Source of the DNA: JAGNLV01 sp964612145
GTDB lineage: Bacteria > Zixibacteria > MSB-5A5 > GN15 > FEB-12
Direction of reading: 5' to 3'
Assembly (NCBI GenBank): GCA_964612145.1
Contig: CAZTBP010000019.1
Coordinates: forward strand, 1 to 64,000
DNA length: 64,000 nucleotides
The translations under genes and the position numbers were made by a program. Numbering within the stretch: the stretch's first letter is position 1; every line of letters begins with the position of its first letter. Below are positions 25,887 to 34,017 of this stretch, piece by piece. A model generated the notes under the pieces. The model saw nothing but the letters and a program-made list of their open reading frames with translations, was not told the DNA's origin and did no database searches.

Positions 25887-28787
25887 TTATGAGGTCTGAT
25901 CCTGATCGGATTCGGCCAAGACTTCCTCGATCCGTCTTGCCTCGGGGAACTGCTGGCGGTCACGGGCCAGCTGAAGCGCTTGCTTCAAAACGGTAGTGCC
26001 CTTCAATTTGTCCTCGTCCGACTTGCCCAGTTCGACCAGCGTCTGGCCATAGAGAGTACGGACCTGAAGCTGCTGCTGAGTATCTGCGATATCACCGGAT
26101 TTGGTAAGCAGTTGCTCGAGTTGGCGGAGCCCGGCAAAGTACATACCTTCTCGCGCCGTCAAATATGCCAGCAGAGCGGTGGCTTTGGCGGCGACCGCTT
26201 TGTCGCCGATCTCCTTTGCCGTAGCCTGCGCCTCTTTGGCCGCTTTTTGGCATTGGTCGTACTCGTGGAGGAGGGCATGGATGTCGGCCAGGATAAGGTG
26301 CCCCCAAGCGATATTGCGGCTCAATCCGGCGGCTGTTGAGATTTCGAGTGCCTGCTCGGCCAGTTTTCTGGCGTGGTCGAAGTCGCGTTCGTACAGGTAG
26401 ACGTTGGCCAGCCGCAGGATTGCATCGGATTCAGCCAGCGGATGATTGATCTCTTGTGCGATTGCCAGCGCCCGCTCGGCCGACTTGGTGGCCAGTTCGG
26501 TTTCACCCAGCGTGAGGCGGACGTGACTGATGTTCATCAGGGTCATGGCGAAGGTGCTGCGCTCACCGAGCTCTTTAAAGGCGTCGGCTGCCTCGTTCAG
26601 GTGATCCAGGCCCTGGGTGTGTTTGCCGCGCATTAGTTCGATGAGACCCATGTTGAGTTTTGGTCGGGCGGCCATTGCCGGATCGCCCAGGCGGGAGTGG
26701 ATTTGCAATGCGTGATGGTAGCACTCGTAGGCTTCATCGAGTTCGCCTTTAAAATAGTGGACGTTTCCGATATTGGAATTGCAGGCAGCCTGGAGTGAGA
26801 GGTTTTCCTGCTTTTCGGCCAGTGCGAGTGCTTCCTGGTAGAGGCTCAGGGCGCGGTCAAAGTCGCCTTTGCGGGCGTACACGACGCCCATATTCTTGAG
26901 GGCTTCGCCGATTCGTTCCGGGTCGTTGAGTTTGCGAGAGATTTCGAGGACTCGATCAAAGAGTCGCAGGGCCTCATCGAATTTGGCCTGCGGCTGAAGG
27001 ATTGCAATCTGGCAGCCAAGGGTATCGGCTTCGCCGGCCAGATCGCGCAGTTCGCGGGTGAGTTCGGACGCTTCTTTGGCATGGACCCAGGCGATTTTCC
27101 AGTTCGACTGACGAATATGCAGTCGGGCGAGCAGCAGGAGGATGCGCACCTGATCGGCCCTGGCCTCGCGCTCCCGGGCCTCCTCAAGTGCTGATTTCAA
27201 CTCTTCTTCGGCGCGTTCATTTTCGCCCCGGTGGATGTGTATTTCGGCGATCCCGGCCCGGGCCGCCAGCAGCCCCGGCTCCTGTTTGAGTGCCTGACGA
27301 TACAGCCCCAGGGCAATTTCCACATCCGAGGAGTCCTTTTTCAGTTCAAAGCTATATTTGCCCTTGAGGTATGCTTCGTACGCCTGATGGTCAGAGGCTT
27401 CCGGCGTCCCTACCTGGGCGGCACTGACAACGGAGGCGCCGATATTGAGAGCTTCCACGACACCGCTGGCGAGATCCTGCTTGATTTGCGGAAGGTCATC
27501 GACGCCTTTTTCCCAGCGTCCGGCCCATAGGTTGTCACCACTGCCGACATCGACCAGCTGTGCCGATACCCGAATGCGGTCCGCGGCCCGGTGGATAGAA
27601 CCATCGAGGACGAAATTCACATTCAGCTTGGCAGCGATGTCCTCGAGTTCTGCGTCGGAATCTTTGTACTTCAAAATTGAGCGCATGGGTGCGACCCGGA
27701 CGGTGCCGACACGGGTGAGGTCGACGATCAGGTCCTCGGTGATACCGTAGGAGAGAAATTCGTCTTCCTCGCTTCCCAGATTGCGGAGGTACAATATGGC
27801 CAGCGCCTGAACAGCTACGCTGCGAGACAGGCCGGCGGCGGCCCTGCCGACCATGCTGGTAATTCCAAAGGTGCCGGTCTGGGATGATCTGCCGGATGGC
27901 AGACCGGTGATGTTGCCGGCCTGGGAAACTCCGAGGAGACCGCGTATCTCACGGCCCAAGTCCAGTGCCGTGGCAAAACGCTCCGACGGTTTTTTTGACA
28001 GCGCTTTGAGGACCAGATTCTCCAGTGGTTTTGGTACATCGTTGCGCGTTTCGCTGATCGGCGGAGGCGGTTCGTTTATCACGGCCTGCATGGTCGCCAT
28101 GCCGTTTCCGCGTCGGAACGGTTGTTTCCCGGTCAGCGCTTCGTAGAGAACGATTCCGATTGCGAAGACATCGCTCCGAGCGTCGGTATCCTCTCCCCTG
28201 GCCTGTTCGGGCGCCATATAGTTAACCGTGCCCATAGCCATGCCGGCCTGTGTAATCTGTTCGTCTTCTTCGGCCTTGGCCAGCCCGAAGTCGAGGATGC
28301 GGACCCGTCGGTCATCGCCGACGATGATATTGGCCGGTTTAATGTCACGGTGCACCATGCCCAGCTGGTGGGCGGACCCGATACCATCGCAGACCTGGAG
28401 CATGATCTCGCAGAGGGAATCCAGCGGCGGGCGACTTTCGGCAAAGATATCCTGCAGGGATCGTCCGCTGACAAACTCCATTGCGATATACACAAGGCCG
28501 TCGTTGCGCTCGGCGACTTCGTAGATGGTCACAACATTGGGATGATTGAGTGCGGCGGCAGCCCGTGCCTCACGGATAAAACGAGCACGGAAGGTCTTAT
28601 CGTCGGCGAGTTTGGCAGACAGGAATTTCAGTGCGACCTGACGACCCAGCGTATTGTCTTTGGCCAGGTAGACTTCACCCATGCCACCAACGCCCAGTTT
28701 CTTCTCGATAGTGTACTGGGCGAGTTTCGCCCCGGCAGTCGGGACAAATACGGCATGAGTATGGTCATCGTGATGCTGTTCGTTCAT
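25887..28787 (-). CDS. Ser/Thr protein kinase with FlgO/adenylate-cyclase-associated domain and TPR array
   Basis: 966 residues. A complete kinase domain spans about residues 25-290 (GVGGMGEVYLAKD, VALKFLS, VHRDIKPANI, DFGLAKA, YMAPEQARG). Residues about 325-450 (LRNLGSEEDEFLSYGITEDL ... VNFVLDGSIHRAADRIRVSA) match the domain that follows regulator or kinase modules in CadC/adenylate-cyclase-like proteins, related to the TolB N-terminal/FlgO fold. From about 465 to 955 there are around twelve TPR repeats (ERIGEALKNMGVVYARKGDF). Unlike the 883-residue kinase it has no clear membrane helix, so it is probably a cytoplasmic signalling scaffold. It is monocistronic; its targets cannot be deduced. 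Confidence 0.92.
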   Translation of the reverse strand: MNEQHHDDHTHAVFVPTAGAKLAQYTIEKKLGVGGMGEVYLAKDNTLGRQVALKFLSAKLADDKTFRARFIREARAAAALNHPNVVTIYEVAERNDGLVYIAMEFVSGRSLQDIFAESRPPLDSLCEIMLQVCDGIGSAHQLGMVHRDIKPANIIVGDDRRVRILDFGLAKAEEDEQITQAGMAMGTVNYMAPEQARGEDTDARSDVFAIGIVLYEALTGKQPFRRGNGMATMQAVINEPPPPISETRNDVPKPLENLVLKALSKKPSERFATALDLGREIRGLLGVSQAGNITGLPSGRSSQTGTFGITSMVGRAAAGLSRSVAVQALAILYLRNLGSEEDEFLSYGITEDLIVDLTRVGTVRVAPMRSILKYKDSDAELEDIAAKLNVNFVLDGSIHRAADRIRVSAQLVDVGSGDNLWAGRWEKGVDDLPQIKQDLASGVVEALNIGASVVSAAQVGTPEASDHQAYEAYLKGKYSFELKKDSSDVEIALGLYRQALKQEPGLLAARAGIAEIHIHRGENERAEEELKSALEEAREREARADQVRILLLLARLHIRQSNWKIAWVHAKEASELTRELRDLAGEADTLGCQIAILQPQAKFDEALRLFDRVLEISRKLNDPERIGEALKNMGVVYARKGDFDRALSLYQEALALAEKQENLSLQAACNSNIGNVHYFKGELDEAYECYHHALQIHSRLGDPAMAARPKLNMGLIELMRGKHTQGLDHLNEAADAFKELGERSTFAMTLMNISHVRLTLGETELATKSAERALAIAQEINHPLAESDAILRLANVYLYERDFDHARKLAEQALEISTAAGLSRNIAWGHLILADIHALLHEYDQCQKAAKEAQATAKEIGDKAVAAKATALLAYLTAREGMYFAGLRQLEQLLTKSGDIADTQQQLQVRTLYGQTLVELGKSDEDKLKGTTVLKQALQLARDRQQFPEARRIEEVLAESDQDQTS

Positions 28788-29111
28788 TATTTGGTCTGGC
28801 CGTTATGGGTCCGGCATGCAGCCGCCGGGAGGTGCTGAGCAGGCCTGCTTTATATATATCGGAAGATCAGGTTCACGTTCCTCTATCGGCACCAACGTAG
28901 TACGTTGGATGGAAAACAGAAAGTCAAAAAAGACGATCTGCACGAGCCGCATGTCCGGCAGCCGTGATGCGCCCGGAATATATCCACGCCTTTTTAAACG
29001 GTTGCCGGCGGCAGTCGGTGCCCCTTATATTGTCATAACCACCGATTCACTAACATAGATCACTACGTTGTGTTGCCGATTGACTAGCCAATAGTTACGG
29101 GAGAGATTTTC
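28788..29111. other. Intergenic region between the kinase gene and the mgtC remnant
   Basis: 324 bases with no gene. A weak sigma-70-like pair (TTGCCG at 29002-29007, 17-bp spacer, TTATAT at 29025-29030) could drive the broken mgtC downstream. GGGAGAG just before 29112 is its ribosome site. Nothing else was recognised. Confidence 0.4.
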
Positions 29112-29571
29112 GTGATTGGTTTTGACATTTCGTTCTCGCAAGTTCTTGCTCATTTGTATCATCTTGTCATCGCCTATGTTCTGACGTTTCCGATCGGATG
29201 GGATCGTGGGGAAAGAGGGCCAGAGCGCCGGCCTTCGAACCTTTCCCCTGGTGGCGGTGGCTGCCTGCGGCTATATGCTGGTCGGCATCTATGTCGTAGA
29301 CGGTGCCGATGCGCAGTCGCGCGTGATGTATGGCATCAAAACCGGGATCGGTTTTATCGGCGGCGGGGCGATTCTCAAGAGCAAAGGCTCGTTTACCGGC
29401 ACAGCCACGGCCGCCAGTGTCTGAACAACCGGTTCGATTGGCATCGCTGTTCCGTGGGATCGGCTCGAAATTGCGATCGCTCTTGCGCTGCTCAATTCCC
29501 TTACTCTCCGGTATACACGGGGCCTCAAAAAGCGGTTTGAAGAAACATCTCCCGAACACAGCGATGGTTAG
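29112..29571 (+). pseudogene. Broken MgtC/SapB-family membrane protein gene
   Basis: Translation from GTG 29112 gives the start of an MgtC-like protein (VIAYVLTFPIGWDRG). The frame is then lost in a G-rich run near 29199-29215, and the sequence continues one frame over (KEGQSAGLRTFPLVAVAACG ... GIKTGIGFIGGGAILKSKG, both family signatures). A TGA at 29422-29424 interrupts AASV.TTGSIGIAV where homologues have Trp (TGG). The frame runs on to a natural stop at 29571. Two independent lesions indicate a decayed gene. Intact relatives are inner-membrane proteins with roles in Mg2+ limitation. Confidence 0.85.
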
Positions 29572-29576
29572 TTGTT

Positions 29577-30800
29577 TTATTCGCAGATCGGAGCGGCGCC
29601 GCTGTTGAACACGTAGCTCACCATCGCCGTGAGGTCGGAGACATTCAGTTCACTGTCGCCGTTGATATCGGTTGCGGCCAAGATCAGTGGCACCGGGCCG
29701 TTGCGAAACAGGTAATCCACCAGAAAAGTCAGATCCGAAACATTGATCGCCAAACTCTGGTCGATATCGCCGCACAGGTAATAGGTGAGTTCCGGTTGGT
29801 CGCTCAGGCTGGAGAGAATGCCGTAATAGGCGCTTACCTGAACCGAGAACTGATCGGTGCCGGGGGCCGCCGTCGGTGCGGTTATCGTGACGCTGTAGGT
29901 ACCGTCGCCGTTGTCGAGAACATCGGACAGGGAGCCGTCGCCAATGTTGCTGACCAGTACTGAATCGACCGGTTCCGGAGTTTCGCCGGACCAGTTGCGG
30001 GGTGTGATGGTCAACTGTGCCGTCGCGGAACCGTCGGCCTCAAGGTATTCGCGGTCGCTGGTCACCTCCGACGAATCCGGGTGGGCTGATTGGGCGAGTT
30101 GCCAGGTATCAAACTGGGTACGGAGAATGTCGATAGGGTCGGTTGAGCCAGTCGTATTGGGAACCACCTCATTGAGGAAGTAGCTGTTACCGTCGCCCGA
30201 CTTTTTGACCCTGATAAAAGCCGAGATGGAGGATTTGTCAAGACTCTGACAGCGGGTGTCGGCGCCAACGACTTTAGCTGCCTCGAGAGCCGCCATGAGT
30301 TTTTGTTCCAACGGGCCGTCGGTGGTTAAGAAGGCGGTTTCCATATCCTGCACAATTTCCGGTCCGAGCAGGATGTTGCCCTGGATGGCATAGCCCGGTC
30401 CGGTGATGTGACCGGCCCAGGTGGAATTGGAGGAGCCGGTGTAGGAAGCTGAGGCCCCTGGACCGTCGAAGGTTACCACGCCGTATTGACGTTTCTGGGG
30501 CCTGCCCTCGTAGTCGTTGGCAGCAAGCCAGCCGATGATCGAATCAGGGGTAAGTCCCTGGTTCAGGAGCAAGTGAGCATTATCCTGATTGGCCTGAAGC
30601 CAGTAGGCCTGGGTATGGACGGCCCCGATCGAATCTATGATATCGTTAATGATTTGTGCGTTATCTATGCATGAGGCGCCGGCTCCACCCACAACTCCGT
30701 TGACCGTGTCAACGGCGACAATAGAAAAGGTCGCCCCGGCGTGCCCGGCGAGCAGCAGGATGGAGAGGATTGCTGTCAAGAGCATAATAGTTACCCGCAT
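29577..30800 (-). CDS. Secreted DUF1028 protein with C-terminal dockerin pair
   Basis: 407 residues with GGGAG six bases before ATG 30800. A signal peptide (MLLTAILSILLLAGHAGA) is directly followed by TFSIVAVDTVNGVVGGAGAS, the conserved start of DUF1028 with a catalytic-type N-terminal Thr exposed after cleavage, as in Ntn-hydrolase-like folds. DUF1028 extends to about residue 225 and includes GYAIQGNILLGPEIVQDM. An Ig/invasin-like domain follows (about 245-335; VSVTITAPT region), then two dockerin-like segments (INVSDLTFLVDYLFRNGPVP and LNVSDLTAMVSYVFNSGAAP). The biochemical role of DUF1028 is unsettled. The stop codon lies only six bases beyond the convergent mgtC remnant. Confidence 0.87.
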   Translation of the reverse strand: MRVTIMLLTAILSILLLAGHAGATFSIVAVDTVNGVVGGAGASCIDNAQIINDIIDSIGAVHTQAYWLQANQDNAHLLLNQGLTPDSIIGWLAANDYEGRPQKRQYGVVTFDGPGASASYTGSSNSTWAGHITGPGYAIQGNILLGPEIVQDMETAFLTTDGPLEQKLMAALEAAKVVGADTRCQSLDKSSISAFIRVKKSGDGNSYFLNEVVPNTTGSTDPIDILRTQFDTWQLAQSAHPDSSEVTSDREYLEADGSATAQLTITPRNWSGETPEPVDSVLVSNIGDGSLSDVLDNGDGTYSVTITAPTAAPGTDQFSVQVSAYYGILSSLSDQPELTYYLCGDIDQSLAINVSDLTFLVDYLFRNGPVPLILAATDINGDSELNVSDLTAMVSYVFNSGAAPICE

Positions 30801-30877
30801 AACAGAACTCCCTGATTGGTATGAATGAAAGATATGACTGCAGGTAATATCGGGAAAAATTACTGGACAGTCAAGGT

Positions 30878-30919
30878 CACTTTAGTAGCTTGTCACTTTA
30901 GTAGCTCACTTTAGTAGCT
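30878..30919 (+). repeat. Three direct copies of a 13-bp motif upstream of a promoter
   Basis: CACTTTAGTAGCT occurs exactly at 30878-30890, 30894-30906 and 30907-30919, ending 12 bp before the -35 box of the DUF362 promoter. Position and perfect identity suggest activator binding sites or a recent slippage array. Confidence 0.85.
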
Positions 30920-30931
30920 GATGTAAGGGTG

Positions 30932-30960
30932 TTGCAAAAACGTGGGTAATCGGGTATATT
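30932..30960 (+). promoter_or_regulatory. Sigma-70-like promoter of the DUF362-polyferredoxin operon
   Basis: TTGCAA at 30932-30937, a 17-bp spacer and TATATT at 30955-30960. The predicted transcript starts near 30967, which excludes an earlier in-frame start at 30942 and supports ATG 30990. Confidence 0.72.
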
Positions 30961-30989
30961 TGCTCCTGCAGGAAAGAAATGGGGTCATC

Positions 30990-31943
30990 ATGAAGCGACG
31001 TGATTTTCTTATCCGTACGGGCAAAGCCGCTGCTCTGGCAGCGGTCGCCGGCGGTACCGGGCTTTTTTCCCACAATCGGAACGCCGTCTCGTATCGACCG
31101 ATTGTCTCACCGGACAACATTTTTGCCGTCAAAAAGGATGCCTCGCTGCCGCAGATAGCGCTGTCCCGGCAGCTTGATCCGGTCCGGGGGCTCCAGGCGG
31201 CCCTGGATGCGGTCGGCGGCATTAAACGTTTTGTCCAGCCGGGCGAAACTGTAACAATTAAACCGAATATCGGCTGGGATCGCACCGCGGAGCAGGCGGC
31301 CAATACAAACCCGGTCCTCGTTGGTGAGATGGCGCGGCTGTGTCTTGCCGCCGGCGCGGGCCGGGTGATTGTAACCGATGTAACCTGTAATGATCCCCGT
31401 CGCACGTTCGTGCGGTCCGGCATCCGCGACGCCGCGGAAGCGGCTGGAGCTGAGGTGTTGTTGCCGTCGGAAGACGATTTTGTCGAGGTTGACCTGGGCG
31501 GTGAAATGCTCAATGTCTGGTCGGTCCTTAAGCACTTTGTCGAGACCGATCGGTTGATCAACATGCCGATTGTAAAGCAACATTCGCTGTCGGACTGCAC
31601 GATAGGCATGAAGAATTTTTACGGTATTCTCGGCGGCGCGCGGCATCGGCTTCATCAGCGGATCGACCAGTCGATTGTTGATCTGGCTGCGTTCTGCAAA
31701 CCGACGTTGACGGTAGTCGATGCGACCAGAGTTCTGTTGCGGGGTGGTCCGCAGGGCGGATCGATCGATGACGTCGTTGAAGAACACACGGTGATTTGCG
31801 CTACCGATCAGGTGGCGGCCGATGCGCGGGGATGCGAGTTCCTCGGTTTGACCGGTGAGAAGGTCGGGCATATTGCGCTAGCGGCTCAATTCGGTCTGGG
31901 TACGTTGGATTATCTCAACGCCGGTTACAAAGAGATTGCATGA
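30990..31943 (+). CDS. Tat-exported DUF362 family protein
   Basis: 317 residues from ATG 30990. The N-terminus is a twin-arginine signal (KRRDFLIRTGKAAALAAVAG). The DUF362 domain covers about residues 50-290, with GETVTIKPNIGWDRTAEQAA, VTDVTCNDPRR and MPIVKQHSLSDCTIGMKNFY. DUF362 proteins occur beside or fused to ferredoxin domains; their chemistry is unknown. Here the gene overlaps the next one, a membrane polyferredoxin, by four bases (ATGA), so both products probably act together in an envelope redox complex. No own Fe-S Cys motif is visible. Three 13-bp repeats lie just upstream of the promoter, pointing to regulation. Confidence 0.85.
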   Translation: MKRRDFLIRTGKAAALAAVAGGTGLFSHNRNAVSYRPIVSPDNIFAVKKDASLPQIALSRQLDPVRGLQAALDAVGGIKRFVQPGETVTIKPNIGWDRTAEQAANTNPVLVGEMARLCLAAGAGRVIVTDVTCNDPRRTFVRSGIRDAAEAAGAEVLLPSEDDFVEVDLGGEMLNVWSVLKHFVETDRLINMPIVKQHSLSDCTIGMKNFYGILGGARHRLHQRIDQSIVDLAAFCKPTLTVVDATRVLLRGGPQGGSIDDVVEEHTVICATDQVAADARGCEFLGLTGEKVGHIALAAQFGLGTLDYLNAGYKEIA

Positions 31944-33634
31944 TGACTATCGGCACGGTGCGCAGACTTCGAATCGCCAGCCAGATGCTCTTTTTCGGGT
32001 TATTTTTCTGGCTGATTCTGAAAACAACTTTTGAAGTCACGTTCAACCCGGCTGATAACAACGAGATCCTCCTACCGTACCCGGTGTCAATAGCGCTTGA
32101 AATGGATCCACTGGTGGCCCTGGCGACATTGCTGGCCAACGGAACGCTTTATGCCGGGTTGCTCTGGGCGTTGATTATTCTCATACCGACGATTTTTTTG
32201 GGGCGGTTCTTTTGTGGCTGGGTTTGCCCGCTGGGTTCGGTAAATCACTGGCTCAGTGAGATCCGTTCTGAGCGTACCGGACGACGGGGGCTGAAGAAGA
32301 TCGAGTCAAACCGCTACAAGCCCTACCAGCGGATCAAGTACTACATCCTGCTGTTTTTCCTTGGCGCAGCGCTGGCGGGAACGCTTCAGATTGGTTTGCT
32401 GGATCCGTTGTCACTGTTGGCGAGATCGCTGGGGACGGTGGTGCTTCCGGTCCTTCATATTGCCGCCGACGGGACTGTCAACGCAGTGCGGTTGCTGGGT
32501 ATAACGCCGCTCTCCAAAGGTGTGGAAGCGGTGTATGATACGGTGGCGCCGTACATGCTGACGTTTCGTCAGCCGCATTTTCACGCGCTACTGACTATTG
32601 GTCTTATCTTTATCGCGGTGCTTGCACTCAACCGCGTGTTCACCCGTTTCTGGTGTCGGGGGATTTGTCCGCTGGGGGCGCTTTTAGGCGTTTGCTCGCG
32701 GTTCGCTATTTTCGGATTGGAAAAGCACGAGGGTTCCTGTGATCACTGTAACATGTGCCTGGCACACTGTCAGGGTGCGGACAATCCGGATATCGGTTCC
32801 AAATGGCGGCAGGCGGAGTGTCATGTCTGCCTGAACTGCCAGGCTACCTGTCCCAAGGGGTCACTGAAGTTCAAATTCTTCCCGAGTCTCGACGGCACCA
32901 AAGAAAATCCGTCGCCGACGCAAAAAGTCGATATCACGCGCCGTAAGGCTGCGCTCTCGTTTGTCGGCGGGCTGGCGCTGTTTCCGTTGTTTCGGGCGGG
33001 TGACGCTTTTGCGGCGAATCCCAGCCCGAAGCTGATTCGTCCGCCCGGTTCGCCGAGGGAAGTCGATTTCATGGCGCGATGTATCCGCTGTGGCCAGTGT
33101 ATGCGTGTCTGTCCGAACAACGCCCTGCACCCGACCCTGCTTGAGTCCGGCCTGGAAGGGATCTGGACACCGATTTTGATCGCTCGAATCGGCTATTGTG
33201 AGCCGACCTGCACACTTTGCGGCCAGGTTTGTCCGACAGGGGCGATCGAGGAATTGACTCTGACCGAAAAAGTCGGCTATAAGGAAACTCCGCCGAATCG
33301 AATTGGAACAGCCTTTTTGGATCGCGGGCGCTGTCTACCGTGGGCGATGGCGACGCCGTGTATAGTCTGCGAGGAGTGGTGCCCGACCTCACCAAAAGCG
33401 ATTTATCTCAAGGAAGAGACCGTATCGGATCGGGAGGGTCGGGCGGTGTCGGTCAAGCGTCCGTATGTCGATCCGTCGGTGTGCACCGGGTGTGGCGCGT
33501 GTGAATTTGCCTGTCCGGTGGCCGATCAGGCGGCTATCTATGTCACCTCGGTGGGAGAATCGCGCTCACCGGAAAATCAGATTCTGCTCGAGCGGCAGTC
33601 ACGTCGGAAAGAAAACGCCGGTGAGCAAAATTGA
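31940..33634 (+). CDS. Membrane polyferredoxin (NapH/MauN-like N-half, Tat-like hinge, multi-[4Fe-4S] C-half)
   Basis: 564 residues. The N-terminal half has about five membrane helices and the NapH/RdxA-type motifs FCGWVCPLGSVNHW (about residue 93) and WCRGICPLGALLG (about 238), then two [4Fe-4S] motifs (CDHCNMCLAHC, CHVCLNCQATCP). At about residues 330-358 a second hydrophobic segment is preceded by TRRKAALSF, which looks like an internal Tat-type signal anchor. The C-terminal half carries at least four more Cys clusters (CIRCGQCMRVCP, CTLCGQVCP, CIVCEEWCP, CTGCGACEFACP). The protein most likely moves electrons between the quinone pool and periplasmic partners, with the Tat-exported DUF362 protein as neighbour. 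Confidence 0.87.
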   Translation: MMTIGTVRRLRIASQMLFFGLFFWLILKTTFEVTFNPADNNEILLPYPVSIALEMDPLVALATLLANGTLYAGLLWALIILIPTIFLGRFFCGWVCPLGSVNHWLSEIRSERTGRRGLKKIESNRYKPYQRIKYYILLFFLGAALAGTLQIGLLDPLSLLARSLGTVVLPVLHIAADGTVNAVRLLGITPLSKGVEAVYDTVAPYMLTFRQPHFHALLTIGLIFIAVLALNRVFTRFWCRGICPLGALLGVCSRFAIFGLEKHEGSCDHCNMCLAHCQGADNPDIGSKWRQAECHVCLNCQATCPKGSLKFKFFPSLDGTKENPSPTQKVDITRRKAALSFVGGLALFPLFRAGDAFAANPSPKLIRPPGSPREVDFMARCIRCGQCMRVCPNNALHPTLLESGLEGIWTPILIARIGYCEPTCTLCGQVCPTGAIEELTLTEKVGYKETPPNRIGTAFLDRGRCLPWAMATPCIVCEEWCPTSPKAIYLKEETVSDREGRAVSVKRPYVDPSVCTGCGACEFACPVADQAAIYVTSVGESRSPENQILLERQSRRKENAGEQN

Positions 33635-33666
33635 TGATCCGCAGGCAGGTCGGAAGACAGCATCTA

Positions 33667-33823
33667 GTGTCCTGTCCCGGAAGTACTTTTCATAAAATCT
33701 TGGACACTGTTCTTGGGTTGTCTTTCTTAATCAATTCTCTCACATGTCCTTCCGCCAATCCCGGCTGCCACAATTGCAGATGTAAGGCCAACATCGTGTA
33801 AAACTATTGACGGGACATCACAC
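33667..33823. mobile_element. MITE, 157 bp, with TA target duplication
   Basis: The ends are inverted repeats: GTGTCCTGTCCCG (33667-33679) and, on the other strand, GTGTGATGTCCCG (33823-33811), 11 of 13 identical. TA flanks both sides (33665-33666 and 33824-33825), as expected for IS630/Tc1-type insertion. The left 45 bases also fold back on themselves (AGTGTCC with GGACACT). No transposase is encoded, so it would have been mobilised in trans. The right TA forms part of the stop codon of the leftward small gene. Confidence 0.72.
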
Positions 33824-34014
33824 TAGACTGTTGGAGCTGATTCGCCGGTAATAGATTCAACCGCTTTTCGAAAGAGCTCGATATTTTCTTTGGAGTCCGG
33901 CTCAAGGGCTGCTTTCGTTGCCGGGATCTTTGTTGACCGGGCCAGTTCCAGCTTCCCTTCCCGTCCGCACCGGTCGCCCACGTATTTGTAGTAGTTGAGA
34001 AGTCGCTCGCCCAT
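33823..34014 (-). CDS. Small protein coupled to the V4R sensor gene
   Basis: 63 residues, predicted soluble and mostly helical (GERLLNYYKYVGDRCGREGK ... ENIELFRKAVESITGES). ATG 34014 lies three bases after the stop of the V4R gene, with GGAT upstream inside that gene's end, so translation is probably coupled. The stop codon TAG contains the TA target of the adjacent MITE; restoring the pre-insertion sequence gives the same stop, so the protein is not truncated. The family is not recognised; given its place it may be the output or partner of the sensor. Confidence 0.65.
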   Translation of the reverse strand: MGERLLNYYKYVGDRCGREGKLELARSTKIPATKAALEPDSKENIELFRKAVESITGESAPTV

Positions 34015-34017
34015 TGC

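Noticed and set aside
29422..29424. TGA read as tryptophan (alternative genetic code) in the MgtC-like gene
   Set aside because: TGA is the normal stop of other genes here (for example 2320 and 31941) and the same gene also has a frameshift, so decay is simpler.
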